From contig OX465601.1 in the NCBI GenBank assembly GCA_950022295.1, positions 79,307,501 to 79,371,500 on the forward strand: DNA of 64,000 bases, in the 5' to 3' direction. The notes under the pieces were generated by a model that saw nothing but the letters and a program-made list of their open reading frames with translations, had not been told where the DNA came from and searched no databases. Below are positions 10,600-22,152 of this stretch, in pieces. This DNA is from Bromus sterilis. Taxonomy: Eukaryota > Streptophyta > Magnoliopsida > Poales > Poaceae. A program made the position numbers and the translations under genes. How positions within the stretch are numbered: position 1 is the first letter of the stretch; every line of letters starts with the position of its first letter.

Positions 10600-10996
10600 T
10601 CAAGAAGAAGAAGACCCTTCACCCCACTGGGTAATGGGCTCCTCCTCATCAGGCACAACCCCCTCCATGGGGTTATGAAACTGCTGCTGGGCCACGAAAT
10701 CGTTGAACTGGATAACGTTTAAGGACCATCCATTCTTGCGGGTAGACTCAAACAAAAGAGGTGCAGATAAACGAATCTCCCGAATAGTGGTCAGTCCAAA
10801 TCTCAGAATATAATTAAGGTTACCAAACTCGAAAGTTCTGGTAACAAACTCATGCCTCTTGATGGCAGCAAGGTCAAAGCTAATAAAAGAAAAAGTCTCA
10901 TCATCAAGATGTGCGGTGCACTCAAGAGACTCAAGAATAAGTGTGGCATAAATGACACCAAAGAGATCTTCCTTGTTGCCATTAGGAGCAAGGCGG
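10600..10996 (-). pseudogene. Accessory ORF of element C, C-terminal part
   Basis: The reading LAPNGNKEDLFGVIYATLI followed by LTTIREIRLSAPLL continues the ORF fragment at 38783-39428; the join across element B keeps the frame (GALIAHR then LAPNGNK) once the GGCGG duplication is removed. It resembles the ATHILA ORF-1 family, a protein of unknown function found in Athila retrotransposons. The tail is acidic and Ser-rich (EGSSSS) before the stop at 10600. It is separated from its N-terminal half by 27.8 kb of inserted DNA, so it is inactive. Confidence 0.7.
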
Positions 10997-11497
10997 TGAC
11001 GAGGGGGTGACCCCACGAATCCTCTACGTGAGGGTACCTGGTGCGTGTCATGGCTGGCGGCCCACCAGGGGCCCACTCGTGGACATCGACATGATGGAGT
11101 AAGATGTGAAGACGAAGACTTGAGGCGCAAGACAAGGACTCCTACTTGTAGTCGACTAGGACTCATGTAAACCGCTACCTGGCTATCTATATAAAGCGAG
11201 GTAGGGGCACCTCTCTAGACAACTATCATCTAAACTCAAGATTCCCCCACGCATAGAACAAGACAGACCTCTCTCCACCAAAGCCCTCGCGGCACCTCTG
11301 TACATCATCATCAATACAAGATCATACAAGCAGCATGTAGGGTTTTCCCTCCGGGGCCTGAAGCTGGGTAAATCGTGCCCCCATGTGTCGCTTGTCACCT
11401 CCGAATCCTACCAAAGCGTAGGACACATCGCTCTCCTTCCTCCTACACGAAACCTAGGGTACCTAACCCTAGTATTTGCCGAGGCTGATCCTCGTCA
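10997..11497 (+). repeat. 5' LTR of element B
   Basis: 501 bp with perfect 8-bp inverted tips TGACGAGG and CCTCGTCA. A TATA box (CTATATAAAG) is at about 11188-11197. It differs from the right LTR by scattered substitutions, so the insertion is not recent. Confidence 0.9.
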
Positions 11498-11499
11498 AT

Positions 11500-11517
11500 T
11501 GGCGCCGTCTGTGGGAA
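11500..11517 (+). other. Primer binding site of element B
   Basis: TGGCGCCGTCTGTGGGAA, two bases after the LTR end. It shares TGGCGCCGT with the Athila sites but differs in the second half; the tRNA is not assigned. Confidence 0.7.
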
Positions 11518-13186
11518 CTACACAGGCTGGAATCACGATCTCAGCGGTCCCGTCTTCAGCAAACCATGACTCGAAGGCTAGAGCCAGATCCAACCCGCTC
11601 GAGGATTTCAAGTTCACCACAAGCATCTTCATCGCCCCACCAAGATCACTTAATCCGCAGCCAAATCAAGCCCAACATCTCGAGCCGCTACAACCACATC
11701 ACACGACGAGCAATCGACAACTCAACGACTCGGCGACTACATCAACAATGATTCACTATGAAGATCCAGATCGAAGAAGAAAAAAACACACAGTCGAAAC
11801 CGTCGCCGCAATAGATCGCGGAATCAGGCTGCACACGTCTACGTGAAGCACTCGAAGATCAATCATCACGATCCAATATCCAATCTACTCTCCTAGTCTT
11901 GCGAGAACTCGCCTTGGCCTCCCTTGTAATCGCCCCCTCAAGCAATAATATCGAGCAGGAAGTGCTTCTCCTGTTAGCCGACGAGTATCTTCCAACCTGT
12001 TCCTTCTCTATGATAAACCCAGGGTCCCTGATCATAGGATTTGCCGAGGCCGATCCTCGTCAATTGGAGCCGTCCGTGGGGAGGACATGCGCATTGGAAT
12101 CACGGATCGACGACTCTAATCTACATCGACAATCGACGATCCGTCGACTTCGGAAGGACCTATTCAAGTTGGGTTCATCACAATCTCGACTTCTTCAACA
12201 ACTACATCAAGATCTACATCAAGCTCACGGAGAAAACAAGAAAATTTTTGAGCGCGTCACTCGAAGATCGACATCAACAAAAGTGCTCACGCGCAGCCTA
12301 CAGGACAGAAAAACATCTGTGTTGCGGGCACTCGCGACGTTGACTCGGAGCTCATATCGACGATCCCTTTAGTGGAAAGATGCGCAATACAATTTTAGAA
12401 AATCTATAATTTTTTTACCAAATTCCAATGGATGGATCTTCCTCGGCGACTCCCGCACTGAAGCACTCTCGGAATATGACGAAACTCCACGCGACTCCAG
12501 CACAAAAATTTCTGACAATAGCTCGGACATCAACTTTAAGATCCCTCTGGTGAAAGCATGCGGGTTTCAACCCCCCATCAGCACAAAAATTTCAGAAAAT
12601 TGCAACGGTTAGATCTCTGTCAGCGGCTCTCGCACTGCAACACGTTTTTGGATCTACGCGAGATCGCGAATTTCCAATCGCGAATTCGGGTTCAATCTTG
12701 ACCCACAAGGCTTCTACTCCAACTCGACATACCATGGATGACTCGCAGAGATTTCTACATCGACTCGCACCGCTACAACGACATCACCCAACGAGCAATC
12801 GAAGGATCCCGCCCGACGCATCGAGTCCTTCTCGGTCACTCGCCACACCGTCAACGCCAAGCACACAAATCATCCTGCGCCGAGCTCCTTTGTATGGGCT
12901 CTCCCGTACCGAGCTCCATCGCGCAGTAATCAGCATGTCGAGTCCTCTCATCACTCGCCGGATAAGTTCATTACGACGACTTCGCCGCGCAACTCCGCCA
13001 CCTCAACACTCGGGGGCTGAACGTCGCAGTCGCCATCACATCGACTCCCTTCTCACCTCGTCGACTGCTCGACTTCTCATCTTCGACATCCTCCGCTGCG
13101 TCGATCCTATAGCTAAGTTTTCTTTACACTCTTATATGCTATGATTCCAAAACCTATATGCATTCTCGATCCGTCGCCAAAGACGA
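11518..13186 (+). other. Internal region of element B, no coding capacity seen
   Basis: Ser/Arg/His-rich short ORFs are present in all frames but none resembles gag or pol. A second LTR-end-plus-primer-site relic is at 12037-12085. A phrase of the form CAGCACAAAAATTTC recurs at about 12500 and 12578. The DNA is rich in TCGA and CGA words. Confidence 0.6.
12037..12085 (+). repeat. Duplicated LTR end and primer site inside element B
   Basis: TTTGCCGAGGCCGATCCTCG, TCA and TTGGAGCCGTCCGTGGGG repeat, with several changes, the true LTR end and primer site at 11476-11517. The spacing between the two is about 560 bases. Whether it came from a tandem LTR duplication or from another inserted relative is not clear. 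Confidence 0.65.
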
Positions 13187-13386
13187 CTACGCAGTTGCAC
13201 ACAAACATTTGAGGGCTATAAAATCATCATGTCGGCTACGCAGTTGTGCAAAAACATCTGAGGGCTATAAAATCATCCCGCCGGCTACGCAGTCGTGCAG
13301 AAACATCTGAGGGCTACAAAACTATCCTGCTGGCTACGCAGTCGTGCAGAAACATTTGAGGGCTACAAAACTATCATGCCGTCTAC
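13187..13386 (+). repeat. 49-bp tandem repeat in element B
   Basis: Units begin CTACGCAG at 13187, 13236, 13285 and 13334, a steady 49-bp period with a GAGGGCTA core. A fifth unit starts at 13383, is interrupted by the solo LTR, and resumes at 15032. Confidence 0.9.
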
Positions 13387-15031
13387 TGATGGCTTCTCGC
13401 CCCTCGTTGGTTACCCAAAGTGGAAGGTTGAGATGTAGACAACAACAAATTTCCGTCGGTGAAGATACCAAGGTTTGTCTCCAGTAGAACTCCGACAACA
13501 ACAGGAAGGTGACAACGGCGCCAGCAATTAGGCGGTTGACGTGGACCTGCACACACAACAGATAACTTTGCTCCCAACGAGTACAGAGAGGTTGTCAATC
13601 CCTCCGGCCTTATTGTTTACAAAGGATCAAACGCACAGGATAATAATGATAGCGATAGCAACAGAAAAGGAAATAAAGCAGAAAATAAATAGCGGGTGTA
13701 AACAGTGGTGGAAATATGGACCGGGGTCCCATGATGTTCACTACTGATGTCTCTTTCCCAAAAGACGATAAAATAGCCATGCAAGGTAAACAAATTACAG
13801 CTGGGCAATTGACATGATTATGTGCGCAAACCAATGATAACTATGCTACAAAGAAAGGAAGAGGCTCAAAAGCTAGGGCGGTATGCCAAGACAAGTAGAC
13901 CGAAATCCATCTGCATCTACCTACTAATCATACACCTTGAGATATCTATCCAGAACATCTCGCTAGTATTAAGTTGCGAATCCCACCCAAAGTGTAAACT
14001 CAAAGCAACAGACAACTACATTAAAGAAATTTGCGTAAAGTAAACAATCCTTGCACCCGCAAGTACAAGCACCATTGTTTTCTCCCTTGTGGCAACAACA
14101 CATCCCCTAGACTCATGTTTCTGTTACTCAAGCTAGTCATCAGGGGGCATGAACCCACAATCATGCATAACGCTCCCTCTTGGAGTTACTACCTACTACT
14201 GGGCCAAAGAAATAAACAACAAAGAAGAACATGCAATAATTACTCAAGAACATAAATATAAAAGAGGAGAATCAAATATATTACTCAAAGACAATCTGAA
14301 CATAGTCTCATAATCCATCAGATCCCAGCAAACTCAGCATAGCAACAACAGAAAGATTACATATGTGCCTCGATCATGTAGGGCAGCTTACGAGGTCTAA
14401 ACCATGAAGAACAAAGAGGGGAGGAGAACATCACATAGATACTGATCATGAACCCATGGTCCAAGGTGGACTACTCACGGTTCATCCGGGAAGCATCCAT
14501 GATGGTGGAGAAGCTCCCGGAGGTGATTCCTCCCTCCGGCAGGGTGACGGGAAGAGGGCTCCTGGTGCTCCCGATCTTGGAAGCGCTGTGCCGACGGAAC
14601 AAAGGAGAGATCACGAAAAAGGGTTCTGTCCTTGAGGGTTTCGGTACGAGAGAGATATATAGGCGAAGGGGGGCAGCCAGAGGTGGACCAGGGGCCCCAG
14701 GCGCCCCCCTGGCGCGGCCTAGGGGGTGGCCGCGCCAGGTGGCCGCCTGGGCCACCCCTGGCTCCCCTCTGGCCCCACTTTGGCTCTCCCCGAAGCTTCC
14801 TGTATGCTGATTCTTCCTATATTTTTCCCGGAATTTTTCTGGCACTTTAAGTAATGGGAAAACCTGAAATACAAAAACAGCAGAAAACAGGAACTGGCAC
14901 TGGGGTGCACTGAGTTAATAGGTAAGTCCAAATATGATCAAAAGTGTATGGAAGTGCATCAATATCATAGCAATATCACACAAAAGATGCATGGAGCAGG
15001 CAGAAATTATAGATACATTTTGGACGTATCA
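13387..15031 (-). mobile_element. Solo LTR of family A in element B
   Basis: 1645 bp from TGATGGCTTC to GACGTATCA with no internal region on either side. The flanks are TCTAC (13382-13386) and GCTAC (15032-15036), a 5-bp duplication with one change; the other repeat units read GGCTAC, so the left copy mutated. A TATA box (minus CCTATATATC) is at 14655-14664. A perfect 12-bp inverted repeat (arms CCTGGCGCGGCC and GGCCGCGCCAGG) is at 14708-14739. Recombination between two LTRs of one element usually makes such remnants. Confidence 0.88.
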
Positions 15032-15359
15032 GCTACGTAGTTGCGCACAAACTTCTGAGGGCTACAAAATCATTCTTTGGATCATGCTCAATTTTATATG
15101 TTGTTTGTTCGCGTTTGTCAAAGTCTGGTATCGCGTCCCTGTTGCCCGGCAAGAGTATGCTGCCGGAGGGCCTACTCATGAAAATGCACGCATAAACTTT
15201 ATATGCTGCCACATTATCCACTCGACAAAAGTGCAATGTCTACAAATCACGTACCTTACAATTGTTTTGTATATCTCGCAAGTACACCTTAATACAGTTG
15301 CACTTTTTTTTTCTCTCCTTCTCAGCAGGTGCTCGGGGGCTGGGCGCCCTCGTGACGCG
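15032..15359 (+). other. Element B internal region between solo LTR and element A
   Basis: Starts with the rest of the fifth 49-bp repeat unit (to about 15080), then non-coding sequence ending in GCTCGGGGGCTGGG and the ACGCG target of element A. No ORF of note. Confidence 0.7.
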
Positions 15360-17000
15360 TGATGTGCGAGGTGATGATAGTGATTTCTCTCCCTTCGTTG
15401 GTAAACCCCAAGAGGAAGGTGTGATGTAGCACAGCAGAAAATTTCCCTCAGTAAAGAAACCAAGGTTTGTCTCCAGTAGGACTCCTGAGATGATAAGTAG
15501 GTGTCAGCGGCGCAACTGACGCGGACCTGCACACAGACGCAAATAACTTTGTTCCCAACGAAGTTCAGAGAGGTCGTCAATCTCTTCGGTCTTGTTGTTC
15601 ACAAAGGATCAAACACAAGGGATAATGATAGCAACTGAAAGTAAAAGCAGAAAAGTAAATGAGTGTGGAAACAGTGATGAGGATATGGACCAGGATACGT
15701 GATGTTCACTAGTGATGTCTCTCTCCCAAAAGACGATAAAACTACTATGCGAGGTGAACAAATTATAGAAGGGCAATTGACAGGATTATGAATGCACCGC
15801 AATGCTAACTATGCTACAAAAGAAAGGAAGAGGCTCAAAAGCATGGGCAGAACGCCAAAATAAGTAGACCGAAATGCAACTGCATCTACTACTAATCATC
15901 CACCTTGAGATATCTATCCAGAACATCTCGCTGGTATTAAGTTGTGAGCCCCACCCAAAGTGTAAACCCAAAGCAACAGACAACTGCATTAAAAATCACT
16001 TTGCGTAAAGTAAACAATCCTTGCAACCGCGGTTACAAGCACCGTTGTTTCCCCCCTTGTGGCAACAACGCATCCCCTAGACTCATGTTTCTGTCACTCA
16101 AGCGTGTCATCAGGGGGCATGAACCCACAATCGAGCATAACGTTCCCTCTTGGGGTTACTACCTACTACTTGGCCAAAGCAATAAACAACAACGGAGAAC
16201 ATGCAAGAATTACTTAAGAACAAAAATATAAAAGATAAGAACCAAATATATTACTCAATCACAATCTGAACATAATCTCATATTCCATCAGATCCCATCA
16301 AACTCAGCATAGCAACAGCAGAAAGATTACAAAAGTGCCTCGATCATGTAGGGCAGCTCACGAGGTCTAAACCATGAAGAACAAAGAGGGGAGGAGAACA
16401 TCACATAGCTACTGATCACGGACCCATGGTCCAAAGGAAACTACTCACGGCACATTCGGGAAGCATCCATGATGGAGAGGAGACTCCCGGAGGTCGGCCC
16501 TCCCTCCGGCAGGGTGCTGGGAAGAGGTCTGCTGGTGCTCCCGATCTCGGAAGCGCGGCGGCGGCGGAACAGAGGCGAGATCGCTAAAAAGGGTTCTTCT
16601 TTCGAGGGTTTCTCGTCACGGAGAATATATAGGTGAAGGGGGGCAGCCAGGGGGGCCACCAGGGGTCCAGGCGGCCCCCTGGAGCGGCCAGACCCTAGGG
16701 CGCGCCACCAGGGCGCCTGGGCCCCTGGTGGTGGCCCTCTGGCCCCACTCAGGTCCTTCCGGAAGGTTCTTCTGCGCTGAATTTTTATCTGATTTTCCCG
16801 AATTTTTGGAGCACTTTTTATATGGGGGAAAACTGAAATAGAAAAACAGCAAAAAACAGGAACTGGCACTGTGGTGCACTGAGTTAATAGGTTAGTCCAA
16901 ATATGATCAAAAGTGCATGAAAGTGTATCTAGATCATAGCAATATCACACAAAACATGCATGGAGCAAGCAGAAATTATAGATACGTTTTGGACGTATCA
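15360..17000 (-). repeat. 3' LTR of element A
   Basis: 1641 bp. The minus strand starts TGATACGTCC at 17000. A TATA box (minus CCTATATATTC) is at about 16623-16633, downstream of a GC-rich block at 16640-16750. It is close to the 5' LTR with scattered differences. Confidence 0.92.
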
Positions 17001-17014
17001 ACATCCCCAAGCTT
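17001..17014 (-). other. Polypurine tract of element A
   Basis: Minus strand TTAAGCTTGGGGATGT borders the LTR start. The same sequence precedes the 3' LTR of element D at 56777-56792. Confidence 0.87.
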
Positions 17015-19916
17015 AATTCCTGCTCGTCCTCGAGTAGGTAAATGATAACAGCATAATTTCTGTGGTGACATGCTAGCAACCATATAAGAACTTTAAAAAT
17101 TAAAGCAATCAAGGTTAGAGATTCAATTCAAGTCATAACATGCAAGAGTCTATATTAGCATTGAAACAAGTAACAAAAGAACATTAGGTGCAAGAGCTCT
17201 CGCTGTCCGTGACTCGAATGTCTCCAAATGATGTTTGCGTGCAAGAAGGGGGATAGGGAATACGAGAAAAATATTTATTTGTTGAGAACTCAATCTACTA
17301 AAGTTTCACACTTGGTCTTTTTCTGGAATCTTATCTTGAATCGTCCCCAGACCACTAGCCAGGTACAAGTCAATTTGATCCACTCCTCTTTCAATATTTT
17401 GAGCACTCATGCAATGGATGAGCGTAAGCACGAGATTTGACACTTAGGATGGAAAAGAGAGAAGTACGGAGGAGGAGGAGGAAGACAAAAAAGGATGAGA
17501 AAGGCTCACATCAATGAGGACAATCATAGGCAAGAGATGCCAAATGATAGATATGATGTGAGGAGTAGGGATTGCCATGCAACGGATGCACATATGATCT
17601 AGGAAGCTCTCCAATGAAACTAGTGGGGGTGCATCTAACTTGCTCGCTCATGAAGACCTAGAGCTCGTTTGAGGAGGCTCATCCTTGGAATATGCAAGCC
17701 AAGTTCTATAGTGTGAAGGTCCCCACATAGCTATATGCATAATGATCATCTCTATGGAGTACAATGATATAGAGGGAGTACTAGTGTGGATCTCTCAAAA
17801 AGATAGTAGTGTTGCCCCTTTCTCTCTTTTTATTTTTTTCTCTTTTTTGTATTTTTTTGTATTTTTTGTGGCCTCAATGGCTCTTTCTATTTAACTCCCA
17901 TTTGTCCTCTTTGGGATCTTTTATTGTGTCCACTTTGGGATCTTTTCCTCACTTAAGGGCAACACTCTATTTTACAAGAAGGTATAGGAAATCTTTCACA
18001 CTTTACAAGGTACTCAAAATCATAAAGAAGATGTAACTATCATGATGTATGCAATGTATGCGTCTGCCAGTGTAGCAGAATATGCAATGATACCAGCGCG
18101 TCATGTAGCAATGATTAGGGTCAGGCCCCACTAGCATGCGGCTCATCGATCAAGCAAAAGAATGTATGACATGAAGATCAAGTCATGAAGAGGTGGAAGT
18201 TGCATGGCAATATATCTCGGAAAGGCTATGGAAATGCCTTGATAGGTAGGTATGGTGGCTGTTTTGAGGAAAGATATAAGGAGGCTTAAGATGGCAGAGC
18301 GTATCATGCCAAGGGTTTGGATGTACCGGAGAAGGTGGACACCAACTCTCGGAGTGAGAAGAAGGCAATGCACGGCACGGGAGAGGCTAGCAAAATATGG
18401 GAAGGTGGAAGTGTCAACTTTCAATACTTACATTAGTCCGAAGAACTCATGCACTTATTATCGGTAACTCTCAATCTAATAAGGAGGTTCACAAAGAGAC
18501 AAGTACCCCGAGGAGGAGTGTATGGGGGTTTGGTTATCCTTGCGCATCCTCGACTCATGGTACGTGAGTGTACTCTAATATCCGATCCCTCCAAAGATTA
18601 GTGATCCATCTAGTAGTTAGAGTTCTCAACTAGTTTTTTGTAGGTTTTGAAAATACACACGGATTGCCCAAAATACGACACCTATCACTAATAGGCTAAA
18701 GCTCTTGACACCAAAATTTCAGACATTACTCACACCAATACCTCAAAACTATTGCAAGTTACTACTAGAATTAAATAGCAACCTCATTTACCTACTTCCA
18801 AGACAAAACACAACTCAGTTCAACAACCAACTCTCTTAACAAGATAAACATGAAAACTAAAGAGAGTTCCAGCAACAAACTAAACAAAAGCCAAGGCTCT
18901 TTCTAAAGACAAACTAAGACTAAAACTAAACATGGCAGCAGCTACGAAAAGATAAAGAACACACAACAGCAAAAAGATAAGCAGGAAAAATCCTTTGATG
19001 TATTCTAGATTGGAGTGGAGCGTGTTTATCTCTCACACAAAGTAAGATGGGTTCTAACTTGTTATGACCAGCAAGCAAAACTAAAGAAAACTAAAAATAA
19101 AACCTAAGAGCGAGACGCTCCAAGCATAGCACATAACGCATGAAGTGATAAAAATATAGTGAGACGAAGGACGAACTGATGATTGTTGATGGAGAATGGG
19201 ATGCACGGGGGCATCACCAAGCTTAGACGCTTGAGTCTCCTTGAATATTTATTGGGGATGCATGGGGGCATCCCCAAGCTTGAGCGCTTGACACTCCTGG
19301 ATCTTCTTTCATCATCTTCCATCGCACACTTGAAAACTTCCTTCATACATAACTCATCATAAGCTGATTAGAGAGGTTAGTACCCTTAATAAAATAAATT
19401 TTCCCCACTGGATATAAAGATATTCTTGAAGAGCTACTGTTTATCAAGAGTGCCAAAAAGTTTTTTCAAAGAAAAAGCAAGCTTAAGGTTTGCAAAAGTG
19501 AAGAGAGGCAAAACGTGGCAGAATCTGTGAAAAACAGAACATCAGGTAGTAGAGAATTTTTCCGTGGCACTTCTGCAACTCAAATAAAAAAACTCAGAAC
19601 ATACGAAAGTTCACGATTGTATAGAGCATGCTGTCAAAAAAATTCAGATCAAAAAGATGATCTGGTGATTTTATTCGAATGTTTCTGTCCAGGGACAGAA
19701 TCTGTTTTCTGGACAGCATGTCACAACTTTTGCTTCCCTTATCATAAGAGGCTATAACTCGGCACAAAGCTGAAAAATAAAGATACAATGATGTTGCTAC
19801 AGTAGTTACAAACATCAAGACACAACAAAAGCAAAAATAAACCTAATTCGTTGTGGGCTGCCTCCCAAAAGCGCTTTCTTTTATGTCTTTAAGCTAGGCA
19901 TGATGCAAAAGAAGAA
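17015..19916 (-). other. 3' non-coding region of element A
   Basis: About 2.9 kb between the gag-protease stop and the polypurine tract. It is non-coding and colinear with the matching region of element D (44535-46078 plus 55517-56777). A TC/T-rich stretch lies at 17815-17900. Two small GC-rich hairpins occur at 19198-19275. Confidence 0.75.
19198..19275 (-). other. Pair of GGGGATGC hairpins after the element A ORF
   Basis: The second (19254-19275) is GGGGATGC, ATGGGG, GCATCCCC, a perfect 8-bp stem. The first (19198-19218) is the same design with a mismatch. Each carries AAGCTTGGGGATG or a close relative on the minus strand, the core of the polypurine tract. The pair is conserved in element D at 45171-45249. 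Confidence 0.7.
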
Positions 19917-21986
19917 TCAAGTTTTATCAAGAGAAAGAGAATAACTAGCCCGTGTAACGGACTCAAAAGGTAACTTGATTTTCTTTCTAGGGAAGTGTTC
20001 CATCCCTTTCTTGAGAGGGAATTGGAATTTTATATTTCCCTCTTTCGTGTCAATAACCGCACCAACGATGCGAAGAAAAGGACGTCCCAAAATAATTGGA
20101 CACAAAGGTTCACACTCTATATCCATAACAATAAAATCAACGGGAACATAGTTGTCATTGACAATGATAAGAACATCGTCGATCTTCCCCAAAGGTTTAT
20201 TTACGGAAGAATCAACAAGACGAACTCCAAAAGAACAAGGCTCAAAGGGCTTCAATTCAAACATATCATATATTCTTTTGGGCATAACGGAGGTACTAGC
20301 TCCAACATCACATAAAGCATAGCAAGAGAAGTTATTTAATTTAATTTTGATCATAGGGTCCCAACCATCATCTAGCTTCCTAGGTATGGAGGCTTCTACT
20401 CTAAGCTTCTCCTCCCTAGCTTTGATGAGAGCATTTGTGATATGCTCCGTGAGGGCAAGATTAAGTGTGCTAGTGTGGGGGTCTCTAAACATTTTGTGTA
20501 GCAAGCTAATAACTTCTGAGAGGGTGCAACTATCAAAATCAATATCACTACTATCCAAGGTGGTAGTAGTGTCGTCTAGGCTCACTTGTTTGAAACCCTC
20601 TATGTTCATAGGAGTTTCTTCATCTTCGGTTGAGGTATTAGCATCACCATTAATAGGTTCAACGGGACTAGGAGTGCATTGAGTGCTAATAGTTTGGGTG
20701 TCCTCAACAATTTGGATAGTGGCAACTGTGTGGTGTGTAGGAAGGCTCTTAATTCTATGCTCTTCCATAGGGATAACTTTCGGTTTGGCTGCCATTTGAT
20801 TTATCAAAGTAGATTGGGTGTGGGACATATTCGAAACATGGGTTTCGGTGGCGGTAAGTCTAGCCTGGAGATTAGAAATCTCACTGTTCAGGCTATCAAG
20901 CTGTTCACTAATGTTTTGCAGAATGGCAATATGCTCACCTATTTGCTTAGAGAAGGCTTTGTTTTGTTCAAACTGGGTGTGCATATAGTTCTGAGTGGCT
21001 TTCTCTATTTCTACCAATTTCTCATAGCTAGGTAGGTCTCTTTTCGTATAAGCAGGATTATAGGAGTTGTTGCTAGGGTAGGTGTTGTTGTTCCCATAGT
21101 TGGATGGAAACGGTCTAGGATTGCTAGCAAAATCACCCCTATAAGCATTGTTGTTGAAGTTGTTTCCAGCAATAAAGTTCACATCTACTTGTTCTTGGGC
21201 AACCAAAGAATTTAAAGGGACATCACGAGGATCAATAGAGGGTTGCTTGGTAAGTAGAGACATAATTAAATCAACTTTTTCATTGAGAGAGGTAATTTCC
21301 TCGACAGAGTTTACCTTCCTACCTGTTGGAGCGCGTTCGGTGTGCCATTGGGAATAATTGGTCATCATCTCATCGAGAAGCTTCGTGGCAGCACCAAGTG
21401 TAGTTGACATAAAGGTTCCTCCCGCGGCCGAATCTAACAGGTTCCGCGAGGTAAAGTTCAAGCATGCATAAAAAGTCTGGATAACCATCCAGGTAGTCAA
21501 ACCATGTGTAGGGCATTTCTTAACAAGAGATTTCAGTCGTTCCCAAGCTTGGGCAACGTGTTCATTATCCAATTGCTTAAAATTCATAATGTTACTCCTT
21601 AATTGGATAATTTTAGCAGGTGGGTAGTACTTCCCTATAAAAGCATCTTTGCACTTATCCCAAGAATCTATGCTATTCCTAGGCAAAGATTGAAACCAGA
21701 TTTTAGCTTTTCCCCTTAAAGAGAAAGGAAAGAGCTTGAGCTTAACAATATCACATTCTACTTCTTTATACTTTTGCATATCACATAATTCAACAAAATT
21801 GTTCAAGTGTAGAGCAGCATCATCTCCAGCACCAGAGAATTGATCTCTCATAACAAGGTTTAGCAAGGCAGGTTTAATTTCATAAGAGGTAGCTGAAGTG
21901 GCAGGTGTGGCAATGGGGGTGCAGATAAAGTCTTGGTTGTTGTGACTAGTGAAGTCACAAAACTTGGTGTTTTCAGTGGAACCCAT
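19917..21986 (-). CDS. Gag-protease polyprotein of element A, intact
   Basis: The open frame is 706 codons from an ATG at 22037. I prefer the ATG at 21986 (MGSTEN, 689 residues) because the other copies start there. Residues below are numbered from the upstream ATG. A gag domain lies at about 65-240 (FSGAGDDAALHLNNF, KIWFQSLPRN, AQAWERLKSL); it forms the virus-like particle. An Asn/Tyr/Pro-rich stretch at 295-330 is followed by a coiled-coil-like linker at 335-415. An aspartic protease is at 565-690, with active site LCDVGAS (Asp577) and ILGRPFL at 649-655. The frame ends with LSLDKT. No zinc knuckle is seen. Reverse transcriptase and integrase are absent, so this protein can package RNA and process itself but needs a partner element. 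Confidence 0.88.
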   Translation of the reverse strand: MGSTENTKFCDFTSHNNQDFICTPIATPATSATSYEIKPALLNLVMRDQFSGAGDDAALHLNNFVELCDMQKYKEVECDIVKLKLFPFSLRGKAKIWFQSLPRNSIDSWDKCKDAFIGKYYPPAKIIQLRSNIMNFKQLDNEHVAQAWERLKSLVKKCPTHGLTTWMVIQTFYACLNFTSRNLLDSAAGGTFMSTTLGAATKLLDEMMTNYSQWHTERAPTGRKVNSVEEITSLNEKVDLIMSLLTKQPSIDPRDVPLNSLVAQEQVDVNFIAGNNFNNNAYRGDFASNPRPFPSNYGNNNTYPSNNSYNPAYTKRDLPSYEKLVEIEKATQNYMHTQFEQNKAFSKQIGEHIAILQNISEQLDSLNSEISNLQARLTATETHVSNMSHTQSTLINQMAAKPKVIPMEEHRIKSLPTHHTVATIQIVEDTQTISTQCTPSPVEPINGDANTSTEDEETPMNIEGFKQVSLDDTTTTLDSSDIDFDSCTLSEVISLLHKMFRDPHTSTLNLALTEHITNALIKAREEKLRVEASIPRKLDDGWDPMIKIKLNNFSCYALCDVGASTSVMPKRIYDMFELKPFEPCSFGVRLVDSSVNKPLGKIDDVLIIVNDNYVPVDFIVMDIECEPLCPIILGRPFLRIVGAVIDTKEGNIKFQFPLKKGMEHFPRKKIKLPFESVTRASYSLSLDKT

Positions 21987-22121
21987 AGAATCAGCAAGTG
22001 TGGCAGATTTTTTTGTGATTTTTGATATAAGACACAAAGATAAAAACTGAAAGGTAAACTAACAAGACTAAAAAACAAAGGTAAAGGGTAGTGTGCAACT
22101 CCCCTATCTTAGCACTCGGAG

Positions 22122-22139
22122 TCCCAGGCAACGGCGCCA
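22122..22139 (-). other. Primer binding site of element A
   Basis: Minus strand TGGCGCCGTTGCCTGGGA differs at one position from the tRNA-Asp-type site; thirteen bases separate it from the LTR. Confidence 0.85.
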
Positions 22140-22152
22140 GAAATTCTTTGCT

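Noticed and set aside
11385..13144. Ser/Arg/His-rich ORFs in element B (153, 157 and 148 codons)
   Set aside because: Composition follows the TCGA/ATC-rich DNA; no gag, protease or other motif and no conservation argument available.
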